NCBI GenBank assembly: GCA_009691715.1
Contig: SIAN01000024.1
Coordinates: 1 to 64,000, forward strand
Direction: 5' to 3'
From: Planctomycetota bacterium
GTDB lineage: Bacteria > Planctomycetota > B15-G4 > SIAN01
Length of the DNA stretch: 64,000 nt
Below the pieces are notes generated by a model, which worked only from the letters and a program-made list of their open reading frames with translations, did not search any database and was not told the origin of the DNA. Every line of letters starts with the position of its first letter. Position 1 is the stretch's first letter. Below are positions 43,260 through 52,673 of the stretch, piece after piece. The position numbers and the translations under genes were made by a program.

Positions 43260-44900
43260 TCACCTCCGCCGTCGCGGCTGAAAGTTGCCGCGCGGGGCGT
43301 TCGAGTGCGACGGGCGCGGCGCATAGGGCGAGCGCGGACCGTGACTCGGACGCGGTGCGGCGGGCGCGTGCGGCGAACCCGGAGCGTGCGGCGCCCTCGG
43401 CGCGCGATCGGCATCCGCGTGACGCGGGGCCGAACGCGGATCGTGCCGCGGCTCACTCCGCGAATCGTGGCGATCGCCCTGATGCGGACGCGGGTCGTGA
43501 CGCGGCGAGTGGCGCGCGTCGCTACGTGAATCCCCGCCGCGCCCGCGGCCGAACGGCGGGCGTTCCGGTCGCTCCGGCTGGAGCGGCGGCGGCAGGCGGC
43601 GCGTGATCGCGGGAGCCGGCAGGACCGGCACGTTGCGCCGCTGCAGCTTCTCGATGTCGACCAGGAACGGCCGCTCGTCGCGCGAGCAGAGCGAGATGGC
43701 GATCCCCTTGGCGCCGGCGCGCGCGGTGCGGCCGATGCGGTGGATGTAGGTCTCGGGGATGTTGGGCAGCTCGTAGTTGATGACGTGAGAGATGCCCTGC
43801 ACGTCGATGCCGCGCGCGGCGATGTCGGTGGCGATCAGGATCGGCACCTTGCCTGACTTGAAGTCGGCCAAGGTCCGCTCGCGTGCGCCCTGCGACTTGT
43901 TGCCGTGGATCGCGGAGGCCGGGATGCCGTCGCGAGCGAGGCGCTTGGCGACGCGGTCGGCGCCATGCTTGGTGCGGGCGAAGACCAGCGCGCGCTCGAT
44001 GTCGCCGGCGCGCAGGACCGTCGCCAGCACGTCGAGCTTGTCGTCACGGTCGACGAAGTGGACCCGCTGCTCGACCAGGTCCACAGCCTCGCCCTGCGGC
44101 GCGACGCGCACTTCGGCCGGGTTCGACAGAATCTCGCGCGCCAACGCCGCGATCGGCGGCGGCATGGTGGCGGAGAAAAGCAGCGTCTGCCGCTTCGTCG
44201 GCAGTCGCGCGAGGATGCGGCGCACGTCGGGCACGAAACCGAGGTCGAGCATGTGGTCGGCTTCGTCGAGCACCAGCACTTCGACTTCGTTCAGGCGCGC
44301 GTGGCCCTGGCCGATCAGGTCGACGAGGCGGCCCGGGGTCGCGACCACGACGTCGACGCCGCGGCGGAGCGCTCGGACCTGCGGCACCTGCGAGACGCCG
44401 CCGTAGACCGTGACCGAGGCGACGCCGAGATGCTGGCCGTATTTGAGGAAGCTCTCGTGCACCTGGCTGGCGAGCTCACGCGTCGGCACGAGCACCAGCG
44501 CGCGCGGGCCGTGCTGGCCGCGGGTGCCGGCGAATAGGCGTTGCAGGATCGGCAACGCGAACGCAGCGGTCTTGCCGGTGCCGGTCTTGGCGCAACCGAG
44601 CAGGTCACGGCCGGCGAGCAGATGCGGGATGGTGCGCGCCTGGATCGGCGTTGGAGCGAGGTAGCCCGAATCGCGCACGGCCTTGACCAGCGCGGGATCG
44701 AGCGCGAGGTCGTCGAACGACCCTTCAGTCGCCTGATCGAGCGCGGGAGGGCGGACGACCGGCTCGCGCACGGCGGGCTCGTGTGCGGAAGCTTCTGACT
44801 CGACTGCGTGGCGCGGGCGCGGACGCGGGTCGAACGGCTTGCGCGGTTTGGAACGAAAGGCTGACGGACGACGATCGGACGAATGCTGCGGGTACGACAA
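43260..44900 (-). CDS. DEAD-box RNA helicase (RhlE-like) with basic repetitive tail
   Basis: All helicase motifs are present: Q motif in YLAPTPIQARTIPHLL, AKTGTGKT, VPTRELA, TPGRLVDL, DEAD, FSATM, ATDIAARGIDVQG and HRIGRTARAG. The core is followed by a ~110-residue Arg/His/Pro-rich tail (DPRPHQGDRHDSRS and similar), typical of RNA-binding extensions. The start is uncertain: the frame is open to 45248 without an ATG; the TTG at 44900 (MSYPQHSSDRR) is chosen because clear protein-like sequence begins near it. It would unwind structured RNA, for example in ribosome assembly or cold response. Confidence 0.88.
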   Translation of the reverse strand: MSYPQHSSDRRPSAFRSKPRKPFDPRPRPRHAVESEASAHEPAVREPVVRPPALDQATEGSFDDLALDPALVKAVRDSGYLAPTPIQARTIPHLLAGRDLLGCAKTGTGKTAAFALPILQRLFAGTRGQHGPRALVLVPTRELASQVHESFLKYGQHLGVASVTVYGGVSQVPQVRALRRGVDVVVATPGRLVDLIGQGHARLNEVEVLVLDEADHMLDLGFVPDVRRILARLPTKRQTLLFSATMPPPIAALAREILSNPAEVRVAPQGEAVDLVEQRVHFVDRDDKLDVLATVLRAGDIERALVFARTKHGADRVAKRLARDGIPASAIHGNKSQGARERTLADFKSGKVPILIATDIAARGIDVQGISHVINYELPNIPETYIHRIGRTARAGAKGIAISLCSRDERPFLVDIEKLQRRNVPVLPAPAITRRLPPPLQPERPERPPFGRGRGGDSRSDARHSPRHDPRPHQGDRHDSRSEPRHDPRSAPRHADADRAPRAPHAPGSPHAPAAPRPSHGPRSPYAPRPSHSNAPRGNFQPRRRR

Positions 44901-45266
44901 GCGCGGAGATTCCAGGCTCGAATACAAACCCAAGACGCGGTAGCGGAACTTCGTGCGAGCCAGCAGGAAGACGCGCTGCACCCGTCGCGACGGGTGCGAA
45001 AGACGCTTGGAAGGGGTGGCAGAGTAACCGAGGAAGTGGGCCGAGCCGCCAACAAGCGAAATCGCGCGGGCGCCTTGGAATGACTTCGCCCCGCCGGGTC
45101 TGCCCGGCCGGTTTCGAAGGGGTGTTCGAGTTCCGACTACCCCGGCGGGACGATGTCGGCGGCAGAGGCTAGGGAAAACCACCACCCTTGCAACCACTCC
45201 ACGCCTGCCAACCCCGGCACTTCTTTCCCTTCTCCGATCGCCGCCCATCGACCCCTTCGCGGCGCC
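44901..45266 (-). other. 366-nt leader/intergenic region before the helicase
   Basis: This stretch has no convincing gene on either strand. It may hold the helicase promoter and a long 5' leader, as is common for DEAD-box helicases with cold-regulated leaders. I see a weak TTGCAA near 45190 and no clear -10 box. Part of it could instead be the helicase N-terminus, since the frame remains open to 45248. Confidence 0.35.
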
Positions 45267-46646
45267 TCAGGGCCCCCCGCCACCGCCTCCCGGGTCGTCT
45301 TCGGTGTAACCGAGGGCCCGCAACTCCTCCAGCAGCTTCGGGTCGATCGTCGCGCGGTTGCCCGCGCGCTGGTGAAGCGCACCGGCCTTCCGATGGCGGG
45401 CGATCTCTTGCACCAGGACCCCCTTCAGCTTGGTCACAAGTTCGACATGGTCCGCCGCGACATCGCGCCGCTCGTGCGGATCCTCTTCGAGGTCGTAGAG
45501 CCTCGCTCCCTTGGGGTCGCGCATGAGCTTCCAGCGCCCGGCCGTGATCGCGTCGAAACCGGTCTTGGCTCCGACCGCGAGGATCGGGCGACCGGTGTAG
45601 CCGGGTTGCAGCACGTCGCTGCCGCGGCATTGCTCGGCGAACTCGGCGTTCGCAAGCGCTGGCGCCAGTCCGAATACGGTCGGCCAGAGATCGAGCGTCG
45701 AGCAGGCCGTGTCGACCACGCGCGGCTCGACGCCCGGCACTCGGATCAGCAACGGCACCCGCAACTGCTCGTCCCAGCACAGACCGTGGCCCATGTGGTC
45801 GTGCTGGCCGACCGCCGTGCCATGGTCGGCCACGATCACCAGCGCCGTCGTGTCGCGCAGATCCGGCTGATCGAGCCGGTCAAGCAGCCGCGCGAGCTGA
45901 TCGTCGAGGAAGCGCAGCGCGCTGTCGTAACGATCGTTCATCTCGGCGATGGTGAGACCGTGATGGGTCACCTCTTCGAGCACGGCCGGGAAGTAGCGCG
46001 CATCGAGCCACGCCCGCATCGCATCGTCCGCCTGGAATCGCGTCAAGCGATCGGTCGGGAGATAGGGCGGCTTCAACGGCTCGTGCGCGTCGAACAGGTG
46101 CATCCAGGTGAAGAACGGCGCGCTGCCGCACTCTTCGATGAACTGGATGCCGTCGTCGATCACCGCCCCGCCGAGGCGCCGCATCGCTTCTGGTTCGGTG
46201 AACCGCCCGAAGCCGGCGTCGAGCCCGGTCTTGCCCTTGGTCGGCGCCGACGCGGCGAACCCGCCGGTCTTCAAGCCGTGCTCCGCCAACCGCTCTGCCA
46301 ACGTGCGCAACGTCGCAACCGATTCACGACCGCGCGCGCTGCCGCCGTGGCCAGTGAAGTTGGTCATCACCTGATGCTCGTAGGGAGTCACGCCGGTGAA
46401 GATCGACCAGTGGCTCGGGGTCGTCTGTGCGATCGGCGTGAGGCAGCGGGTGAAGACCAGCGACTCCTGCGCGAGCTTGGCGAGGCGCGGCGAGGTGTCG
46501 CGGAAGTAGCCGTAGCAGCTCAGCCGATCGGCGCGCACGGTGTCGATCGTCACGAGGACGAGATTCTTGATGTCGGAGGGCTTGATTTCGGCAGGCGGCG
46601 CATCGGCGATCTGCGCGAGGACGAGCGCGAACACTGCGAGCGGCAT
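45267..46646 (-). CDS. Sulfatase-superfamily secreted protein with Thr in place of the formylglycine Cys
   Basis: The protein has 459 residues. ATG 46646 begins a signal peptide (MPLAVFALVLAQIADAPPA). The alkaline phosphatase-like fold is shown by NLVLVTIDTVRADRLSCYGY (metal-binding Asp), the nucleophile region IAQTTPSHWSIFTG, VADHGTAVGQHDHMGHG, and the C-terminal LRALGYTEDD. True sulfatases carry Cys or Ser in CxPxR; here Thr takes that place, as in phosphoglycerol or phosphoethanolamine transferases and many uncharacterised hydrolases, so sulfatase activity is doubtful. It is divergent from the DUF1549 gene. Confidence 0.82.
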   Translation of the reverse strand: MPLAVFALVLAQIADAPPAEIKPSDIKNLVLVTIDTVRADRLSCYGYFRDTSPRLAKLAQESLVFTRCLTPIAQTTPSHWSIFTGVTPYEHQVMTNFTGHGGSARGRESVATLRTLAERLAEHGLKTGGFAASAPTKGKTGLDAGFGRFTEPEAMRRLGGAVIDDGIQFIEECGSAPFFTWMHLFDAHEPLKPPYLPTDRLTRFQADDAMRAWLDARYFPAVLEEVTHHGLTIAEMNDRYDSALRFLDDQLARLLDRLDQPDLRDTTALVIVADHGTAVGQHDHMGHGLCWDEQLRVPLLIRVPGVEPRVVDTACSTLDLWPTVFGLAPALANAEFAEQCRGSDVLQPGYTGRPILAVGAKTGFDAITAGRWKLMRDPKGARLYDLEEDPHERRDVAADHVELVTKLKGVLVQEIARHRKAGALHQRAGNRATIDPKLLEELRALGYTEDDPGGGGGGP

Positions 46647-46755
46647 GGCGCGAAGCGTAACCCGCTCCGATCGACTGGCAAGGCGCGCCGATGGGGGTAT
46701 CTTCGCGCGCCTTCGCCCTGCACACCGTCGTCGGGGCTCCACGGAGCACGCTGTC

Positions 46756-48936
46756 GTGAAGCGATCGCTGCTGGCGAGCGCCGTCGTCGTCCTCGTGCCG
46801 ATCGCGTTCGTGCGCCCGGTCGAGCCCGCGCCGACGTCGATCGTGCCGACGTCGATCGTGCCGACGTCGATCGTGCCGACGTCGATCGTCACGACGTGGG
46901 CGTCGATGCAGCAGGGCGGCGCCCCGGTCGCTGCGCCGAGCAGGCCAAAAGGGCCGCGCGCGCCGAACGAGGTGCCAAAGCTCACCGCACGCGCACCGCT
47001 GCCGATCGATCCAGCCGCCTACAACGCACTGGCAGCGACCATCGACCAGCGGCTGGCCGCGGCCTGGCGCGCCGAAACGATCGAACCGGCGGCGCCCGCT
47101 GACGACGCCACCTGGCTGCGCCGCCTGAGCCTCGATCTGCGCGGCGTCATCCCGACGGCCGCAGAGGTGCAGGCGTTCCTCGCCGACACTGCCGCTGAGA
47201 CCAACGCCGCCAAACGCGCAAGCATCTGCGCTGACGTCATCGACGCATGGCTCGACAGCCCGGAATGGAGCCGCCACCTCTCCTACGTTTGGAGCAACGT
47301 CCTCTTCTCCGCCGCGCCGCGCGAACGGCAGCGCACCGAGGCACTGCTGCGTCCCTGGCTCGAACAGCAGTTCCGCGCGCGCGCTCCCTTCGCGACGGTC
47401 GTCGAAGGAGTGGTCGCCGGCAGCGAGTGGGCTCGACAGCCGAGCTATTCCGCGTTCGTGCTCACCTACCAGGACTCGATCGAGACGCTCGCCGGCGCCG
47501 TCGCCCGCTCCTTCCTCGGCCTGCAGATCCAGTGCGCACAATGCCACGACCACAAGTTCGATGACTGGAAGCAAACCGAGTTCAACCGCTTCTGCGGCTT
47601 CTTCCTCGATGTCCGCTCCGATCACACCGTCGGGCCGAACTCCTCCACCCTGTTCCGGATCGTCGACCACAGTCCGGAATGGGATTTCGCCGACCGGCTG
47701 ACGAAAATCGTCGGGCAGGCGCACCGCGGTGCGAGCGCCGCCGGAGGCGCCGGCAGCGAAGGCAGCGGCGCCACGATGAGCGACCGCACCAAGACCGAGG
47801 CCGAGCGTGCCGAGCGGCTGGCCGCGCGTGATGCGATGGCCGAAGGCGACGGGCCCGTCTTCGAGGAGGACATCCTCGGAACCAACGGCACTTCGATGAG
47901 CGCCGGCATGTCGGCTGCGGCGGCCGCGAATGAGGCGCAGCTCGCCGCGATGGACGAACTGCTGAAGGCGGCGAAGAGCACGCCCGATCGCGGCAACGCG
48001 TTGCGCAATTGGGACAGCGATCCAGCGCGCCTCGTCGCGCTGCTCGCCGCTCTGCCGGCGGAGGTGCGCGAACTCGTCCAGCGTTACCGCGACCGGCGGG
48101 TGGCCTTTCTCGAGCCGGGATTCCTCGATGGCGCCCCATTCACGGACGACGTGAAGACGTCGCGCCGGCGCGCTCTGGCCGACTGGATCACGCGGCCCGA
48201 AAACCCGTGGTACGGACCATCGGTCGCCAATCGCGTGGTCGGCGAACTGCTCGGTCATGGCCTGATCGAGCCGATCGACGACCTCACCGGCAGCAGCGAC
48301 AAGATCCTGCCCGAGCTGCTGGCGGAACTGGCCGCAGCGTTCACAGCGAACGGCGACCTGCGCCTGCTCTACGGCGCGATCTGCCGCACGCGCGCCTATG
48401 CGGCCGGCAACGCCAACGGCGGTGATCGCGACGAACGAGTGCGACGCGAGCGGTGGTTCGCCGCGCAGCCGCTCACGCCGTTCACCGCGGAACAGATGCT
48501 CGCCTCCCTGGCGCGCGCGACCGCGATCGAAGGCAAGTCGGCCGCCGCCGCAGACAAGACCGATTTCAAGAGCGAGCAGACGCGCAAAGGGCGGATCGAC
48601 TCGCTCAAGCTGTTCTGCACCGGCGATCCGCCGACCGGCGCCGCTGAGTACGAGCCGACCATCCCGGCCGCGCTGTTCCTGATGAACGGCGACCTCACCA
48701 GCCGCACCACCGGCCTCTCCGCCAACCCGGCGTTCGCGCCGTTGTTCGACGCCACGCCGCCGCCTGACACCGCGATCGACGCGCTCTTCCTCGCGACCTT
48801 GTCGCGAATGCCCACCGCGCCGGAGCGCACCGCTTTCGCCGAGAGTCTTTGCCAAGCGAACCTGCCGCGCCCGCGCGCCGTCGAGGACGCGTTGTGGGCC
48901 TTGCTCAACTCGACCGAGTTCCACACCAGCCGATGA
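46756..48936 (+). CDS. DUF1549/DUF1553 secreted protein (first pair)
   Basis: The protein has about 726 residues. The GTG at 46756 begins a signal-like segment (LLASAVVVLVPIAFV), followed by a PTSIV tandem repeat. The DUF1549 part has DDATWLRRLSLDLRGVIPTA and GLQIQCAQCHDHKFDDWKQ, containing a CxxCH haem-type motif. The DUF1553 part includes ENPWYGPSVANRVVGELLGH and PAALFLMNGDL. This family is nearly restricted to Planctomycetes and their relatives and is nearly always followed by DUF1501, as here (ATGA overlap at 48933). The function is unknown; a periplasmic redox or surface complex is suspected. Confidence 0.88.
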   Translation: MKRSLLASAVVVLVPIAFVRPVEPAPTSIVPTSIVPTSIVPTSIVTTWASMQQGGAPVAAPSRPKGPRAPNEVPKLTARAPLPIDPAAYNALAATIDQRLAAAWRAETIEPAAPADDATWLRRLSLDLRGVIPTAAEVQAFLADTAAETNAAKRASICADVIDAWLDSPEWSRHLSYVWSNVLFSAAPRERQRTEALLRPWLEQQFRARAPFATVVEGVVAGSEWARQPSYSAFVLTYQDSIETLAGAVARSFLGLQIQCAQCHDHKFDDWKQTEFNRFCGFFLDVRSDHTVGPNSSTLFRIVDHSPEWDFADRLTKIVGQAHRGASAAGGAGSEGSGATMSDRTKTEAERAERLAARDAMAEGDGPVFEEDILGTNGTSMSAGMSAAAAANEAQLAAMDELLKAAKSTPDRGNALRNWDSDPARLVALLAALPAEVRELVQRYRDRRVAFLEPGFLDGAPFTDDVKTSRRRALADWITRPENPWYGPSVANRVVGELLGHGLIEPIDDLTGSSDKILPELLAELAAAFTANGDLRLLYGAICRTRAYAAGNANGGDRDERVRRERWFAAQPLTPFTAEQMLASLARATAIEGKSAAAADKTDFKSEQTRKGRIDSLKLFCTGDPPTGAAEYEPTIPAALFLMNGDLTSRTTGLSANPAFAPLFDATPPPDTAIDALFLATLSRMPTAPERTAFAESLCQANLPRPRAVEDALWALLNSTEFHTSR
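46831..46890 (+). repeat. Four 15-bp tandem repeats encoding PTSIV
   Basis: CCGACGTCGATCGTG is repeated at 46831, 46846, 46861 and 46876, the last with one changed base. It lies just after the signal segment of the DUF1549 protein. Confidence 0.9.
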
Positions 48937-50225
48937 GTTGCTGCGACCACGAACTTCCGGTCTCGCGCCGCGGCTGGCTGACCCGCGTCGTCCAAGCCGG
49001 CGGCGCTGCACTGCTCGCGCCCTCGCTCGCGGATCTCTTTGTGCAGTCGGCGAGGGGGCAGCAGGCCGGTGCGCGAACGGCGAAGAAGCACCTCGTGCTC
49101 GTGTGGCTCGCCGGCGGCCCGAGCCAGTTCGAGACGTTCGATCCGAAGCCGGGCACGCCCGCCGGCGGCCCGACCGGCGCGCTGCCGACCGATGTCCCGG
49201 GCTGGAGCTTTTCGGAGCACCTCCCCCTTTTGCGCGACCGCGCCGGCCAACTCGCCGTGCTGCGCACGCTGCGCTCGACCGAAGGCAGCCACGCTCGCGC
49301 GACCGACCTGCTGCACTTTGGCTACACGCCGACTCCCGCGCTCGCGCTCCCGACGATCGGGTCGATCGTCGCCCACCAGATCGGCGATCCCGACCATCCG
49401 TTGCCGCCGTTCGTGCAAGTCGACGGCATGGTCGGATCGAGCGGCTACCTCGGCGTTGACGTTTCTCCGTTCGTGGTTCGCGACCCGAACAAGCCAATCG
49501 AGAACCTCACCTACCGGCGCGGCGTCGACGCCACGCGGCTCGACCGTCGCGAGCGGCTGCGCGCCGTGCTCGAAGCCGGCTTCGCGGCGGGCGGCGGCGG
49601 CCATGAAGCGAAGAAGCACGACACGCTGCGGGCCCGCGCGCGCCGACTCATGGACACCGAACTGGTCACGGCATTCGAGCTCGCCGAAGAGCCAGACGCG
49701 GTGCGCGATGGGTACGGCCGCGGCAGCTTCGGCCAAGGGATGCTGCTGGCGCGCCGGCTGGTCGAGCGGGGCGTCGCGGCAGTCGAAGTCACGCTGCGCG
49801 GCTGGGACACGCACCTCGACAACTTCATCACTTCGCCGAAGCTCTGCCGCGAGCTCGATCAGGCGCTTTCCGCTTTGATCGACGAACTGCGCGCGCGCAG
49901 CCTGCACGAGGACACGCTGATCGTCTGCTTGGGCGAGTTCGGCCGCTCTCCCACCATCAACGCCAACGCGGGCCGCGATCACTGGCCCTCGAACCAGTGC
50001 GTCCTCTTCTCCGGCGGCGGCGTGCGCGGCGGGCAGGTGCTCGGCGCCACCGACGAGACTGGCGAGCACGTCGTCGGCGCGCCCGCCACCGTCGCCGACC
50101 TCTTCGCCACCATCGCCGCAAGCGTCGGCGTCGACGGAAGCAAGGACCTGACCGGAAGCGGCACGCGCCCGATGAACCTGATCGACCCCGCCGGCAAGCC
50201 GATCCGCGAGCTGTTCAAGGCGTGA
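48933..50225 (+). CDS. DUF1501 secreted protein (first pair)
   Basis: The 430-residue protein begins with a Tat-like signal (SRRGWLTRVVQAGGAALLAP). Family motifs are LVLVWLAGGPSQFETFDPKP, HARATDLLHFGYTPTP, VEVTLRGWDTHLDN and LGEFGRSPTINANAGRDHWP. DUF1501 belongs to the alkaline phosphatase-like fold and is exported by Tat as a folded protein. It overlaps the DUF1549 stop by 4 nt, so the two are translated together and probably form a complex. Confidence 0.9.
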   Translation: MSCCDHELPVSRRGWLTRVVQAGGAALLAPSLADLFVQSARGQQAGARTAKKHLVLVWLAGGPSQFETFDPKPGTPAGGPTGALPTDVPGWSFSEHLPLLRDRAGQLAVLRTLRSTEGSHARATDLLHFGYTPTPALALPTIGSIVAHQIGDPDHPLPPFVQVDGMVGSSGYLGVDVSPFVVRDPNKPIENLTYRRGVDATRLDRRERLRAVLEAGFAAGGGGHEAKKHDTLRARARRLMDTELVTAFELAEEPDAVRDGYGRGSFGQGMLLARRLVERGVAAVEVTLRGWDTHLDNFITSPKLCRELDQALSALIDELRARSLHEDTLIVCLGEFGRSPTINANAGRDHWPSNQCVLFSGGGVRGGQVLGATDETGEHVVGAPATVADLFATIAASVGVDGSKDLTGSGTRPMNLIDPAGKPIRELFKA

Positions 50226-50232
50226 GGCGGCC

Positions 50233-51876
50233 TCACCGCACCGCGAGACCGCGGCGCAGCAGCTCCTCGCGCCACGCCGCGACGACCGCGGCCGGCTCGC
50301 CGTCGAGTTCGGGCAGCACCGCGAGCCAGCCGAATGACTCGGCGAGATCGCTCCGCCATTCCGCCGCCCGATCGGGTGCGACGAGCTCCCACGCCGCGAC
50401 CAGTCGCTTCCACTCGCGGCGCACCAACGCAACCGGCAGCTCGGCGAGGCGATCGGTCGGCGAGGACAAGCCGTCCTCCTCCGCGAGATCTCGGCGCGCC
50501 TGCGCCTCCCATCGCGCAAGCCACGCCACGAACTCCTCGTGCGTCGTCGCTGCGAACCGCGCGGCGAACGTCGCATCGCGCTCGAGCCAAGGGAACCGAC
50601 CGGCAACGAGGTCGTCGAGTGTCGCATGTGGCAGAAGCGCCACTTGGAGTTCCCGCCGCGGTTCGTCCTGCTCGTCGAGCAGCGTGCGCAGTTGCTGCAA
50701 CGCGAGCGGCTCGCCGGACTGCGCCGCGTCGATCAACGCCTGCAGCGCCGCCAGCGGATCGGCGGCGGGAGCCTCGACGGGGTCGGCGGCGACCTCGAAC
50801 TCCGGCGGCTCGAAGCTCGGGTCGTCGAGACGGAGCGCATCGGGCAGGAGGGGGCGGTCGGACTCGAGCAACGCGAAGAGCGCCGGCTCGCGCCACGACT
50901 CCGGTCCTCCTGCGATCCACGCGACGAACTGCTGCCCGAGCGGCGTTGCGAGCGGAACCGAGTCGTCGAGCGAGTCGAGCACCCGGCGCCCCTGGTCGAG
51001 CTCCTCCTCGCTGCCGCGCCGACGCGCCTCGGCGAGGAGGCGCGTCGCGCGGTCGCGTTGCGTCGCCGCATCGACTTCGTCCAGCACCTCCCAGAAGCGG
51101 GAGAGCGCGTCGACCGGTGCGTCGCGATCGTCGAGCGCCGCCAGCAGCGCTGCCGCAAGCGTCGCGCGCAGCGCGTGCGCGGCGGCGAAGAGCTCGCGCT
51201 CCTCTGCGAAGGGCGCCGCACCGTCGCACTGCTCGCACGACCCGGTCACGATCGCCGACGCGAAATCGACGAGCGCCACCGTCGGCCGCCGACTCCGCAG
51301 CTCGGCCGCGGTCCACTCGATCAGTCCCCGCCACTGCGCGAGCTCCGCCAGCGAGCCGAGCGCGGGCGGGGCGCTGCGCACGGAGCCGGCGCGCACGAAC
51401 GCACGCGCGCAGGCGCCGCGCAGCCACTCGTCGGCGTTGCCGTCAGCAGCGATCTCGAGCCATTCTTCGCTGGAGGCGTCCGCCGCCAGCACCCTCCGCA
51501 GCCGCGCGACCGACGCCGCGTCGCACTCCGCCGCGCGGTCCGACCAGTCGCGGCGCATCAGCCAGACGAGGCCCGCGACGCGCAGTTCGTGCGCGCGGAG
51601 CTGGAGGTCGCCCGCCTGCCAACGATCGGCGAGTTCGGCGCCGAGTTGCGTGCGTGCCAGCCCTGTTGCGAGTCGACGCACGTGCATCGGCCGCGCCGCC
51701 TCGCCCGCCCCGCCGATGAGATCATCGAGCGCGTGGTCGTTCCGGCACGCCTCTTCCAGCGCCGGAGCGATCTCGAACCGCCCGCCGAGCACGTCATCGA
51801 GATCCTCCCACCAGAGGACCTTCGGCCACTCGCGGCGCCACGGGAGTCCGGCGAGCAGCACCAGCTGACCGCGCAA
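50233..51876 (-). CDS. Large helical hypothetical protein
   Basis: The ORF of 547 residues begins with a TTG (LRGQLVLLAGLPWRREWP) and is almost all helical, rich in Leu, Ala, Arg and Glu (ELRVAGLVWLMRRDWSDRAA; LAALQALIDAAQSGEPLALQ). I do not recognise a family and see no signal peptide or membrane span. It starts inside the last 83 nt of the upstream alpha-2-macroglobulin-like ORF, in another frame, so it may be a separate coupled gene or the shifted continuation of that protein. Confidence 0.6.
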   Translation of the reverse strand: MRGQLVLLAGLPWRREWPKVLWWEDLDDVLGGRFEIAPALEEACRNDHALDDLIGGAGEAARPMHVRRLATGLARTQLGAELADRWQAGDLQLRAHELRVAGLVWLMRRDWSDRAAECDAASVARLRRVLAADASSEEWLEIAADGNADEWLRGACARAFVRAGSVRSAPPALGSLAELAQWRGLIEWTAAELRSRRPTVALVDFASAIVTGSCEQCDGAAPFAEERELFAAAHALRATLAAALLAALDDRDAPVDALSRFWEVLDEVDAATQRDRATRLLAEARRRGSEEELDQGRRVLDSLDDSVPLATPLGQQFVAWIAGGPESWREPALFALLESDRPLLPDALRLDDPSFEPPEFEVAADPVEAPAADPLAALQALIDAAQSGEPLALQQLRTLLDEQDEPRRELQVALLPHATLDDLVAGRFPWLERDATFAARFAATTHEEFVAWLARWEAQARRDLAEEDGLSSPTDRLAELPVALVRREWKRLVAAWELVAPDRAAEWRSDLAESFGWLAVLPELDGEPAAVVAAWREELLRRGLAVR

Positions 51877-52660
51877 CTCGAATAGCTCGCGCCGGCGGTG
51901 CGGCCGCGTCCGTCCGCGTCGGTCGCGCCTCGATCTTGAGCCACGCTCCCGCCGACGCCCCGCACGCTTCGGGGAAGTACATGCGCGCGGCCGTCGCGGC
52001 CGGCCACGCGACCCGCCCTTCGAGACCGGCGACGAAGCGGCTGGTGAAGAGGGGCGCCGACGGCTCGCTGTGCCGACCGATCGCGAAGACGCTCTTCTCG
52101 TCGTCGACGTCGCCGTGCGCTCGCTCGCGGCCCTGCTTTCCGGGCAGGCCGACCACCTCGCCGCCGGCGGGATGCCGCGCTTCGATCACGACGTAGGAGA
52201 GGCCGCCGAGGCTCTGCACGCGCAGTTGCGACTCGATTTCGTCGCCGACCGCGCAGCGAAGCGCGCCGTCGGCCCCGGGCGCGAGCGGCCGGCGACGCTC
52301 AGCCCCGCTCGCGTCGCGCACGACCCGTACCGCTTTCCGTTCGACCTGCAGCGGTGTCGCGAAGCCGCGGGTGGCGGCGCCGTCGCGGAGCGCGCGGCGC
52401 TCGACGCGGACCAGCACGTCGCCGGCTGCGCCGCCTGCGACCTCGACCGCGGTTCCGGTCGGGAAAGCGCCGAGAACGACGCCCAGCGCCGACTTGCGGC
52501 CCGCTTCGAGCACGACGCTTTCGCGGTGCTCACCGGCGCGCAGTTCGAGCGCGATCGCGTCGGTCTGCTCGAGAGCGCGCGCCAGCAGGAGGCGCAGCGC
52601 GAGAAGGACCGCCGGATCGTCGTCGAACGGCAGCAGCGCCGCCTTCGGGACGGCCGCCTT
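51794..52660 (-). pseudogene. C-terminal fragment of an alpha-2-macroglobulin-like protein
   Basis: The minus-strand sequence encodes PFDDDPAVLLALRLLLARAL, then RCAVGDEIESQLRVQSLGGL, VVIEARHPAGGEVVGL, AHGDVDDEKSVFAIGRHSEP and ARMYFPEACGASAGAWLKIE. These are the end of the thioester domain and the receptor-binding-like C-terminus of bacterial alpha-2-macroglobulins, which normally have more than 1,500 residues. The N-terminal ~80 percent is absent: upstream the minus strand is only the antisense of the FHA-cyclase gene. The boundary lies at about 52640-52670. Confidence 0.65.
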
Positions 52661-52673
52661 CGCCGACGAGAGG

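Noticed and set aside
13275..46890. Tandem repeats as a CRISPR array
   Set aside because: The repeats are contiguous without spacers and lie in coding sequence.
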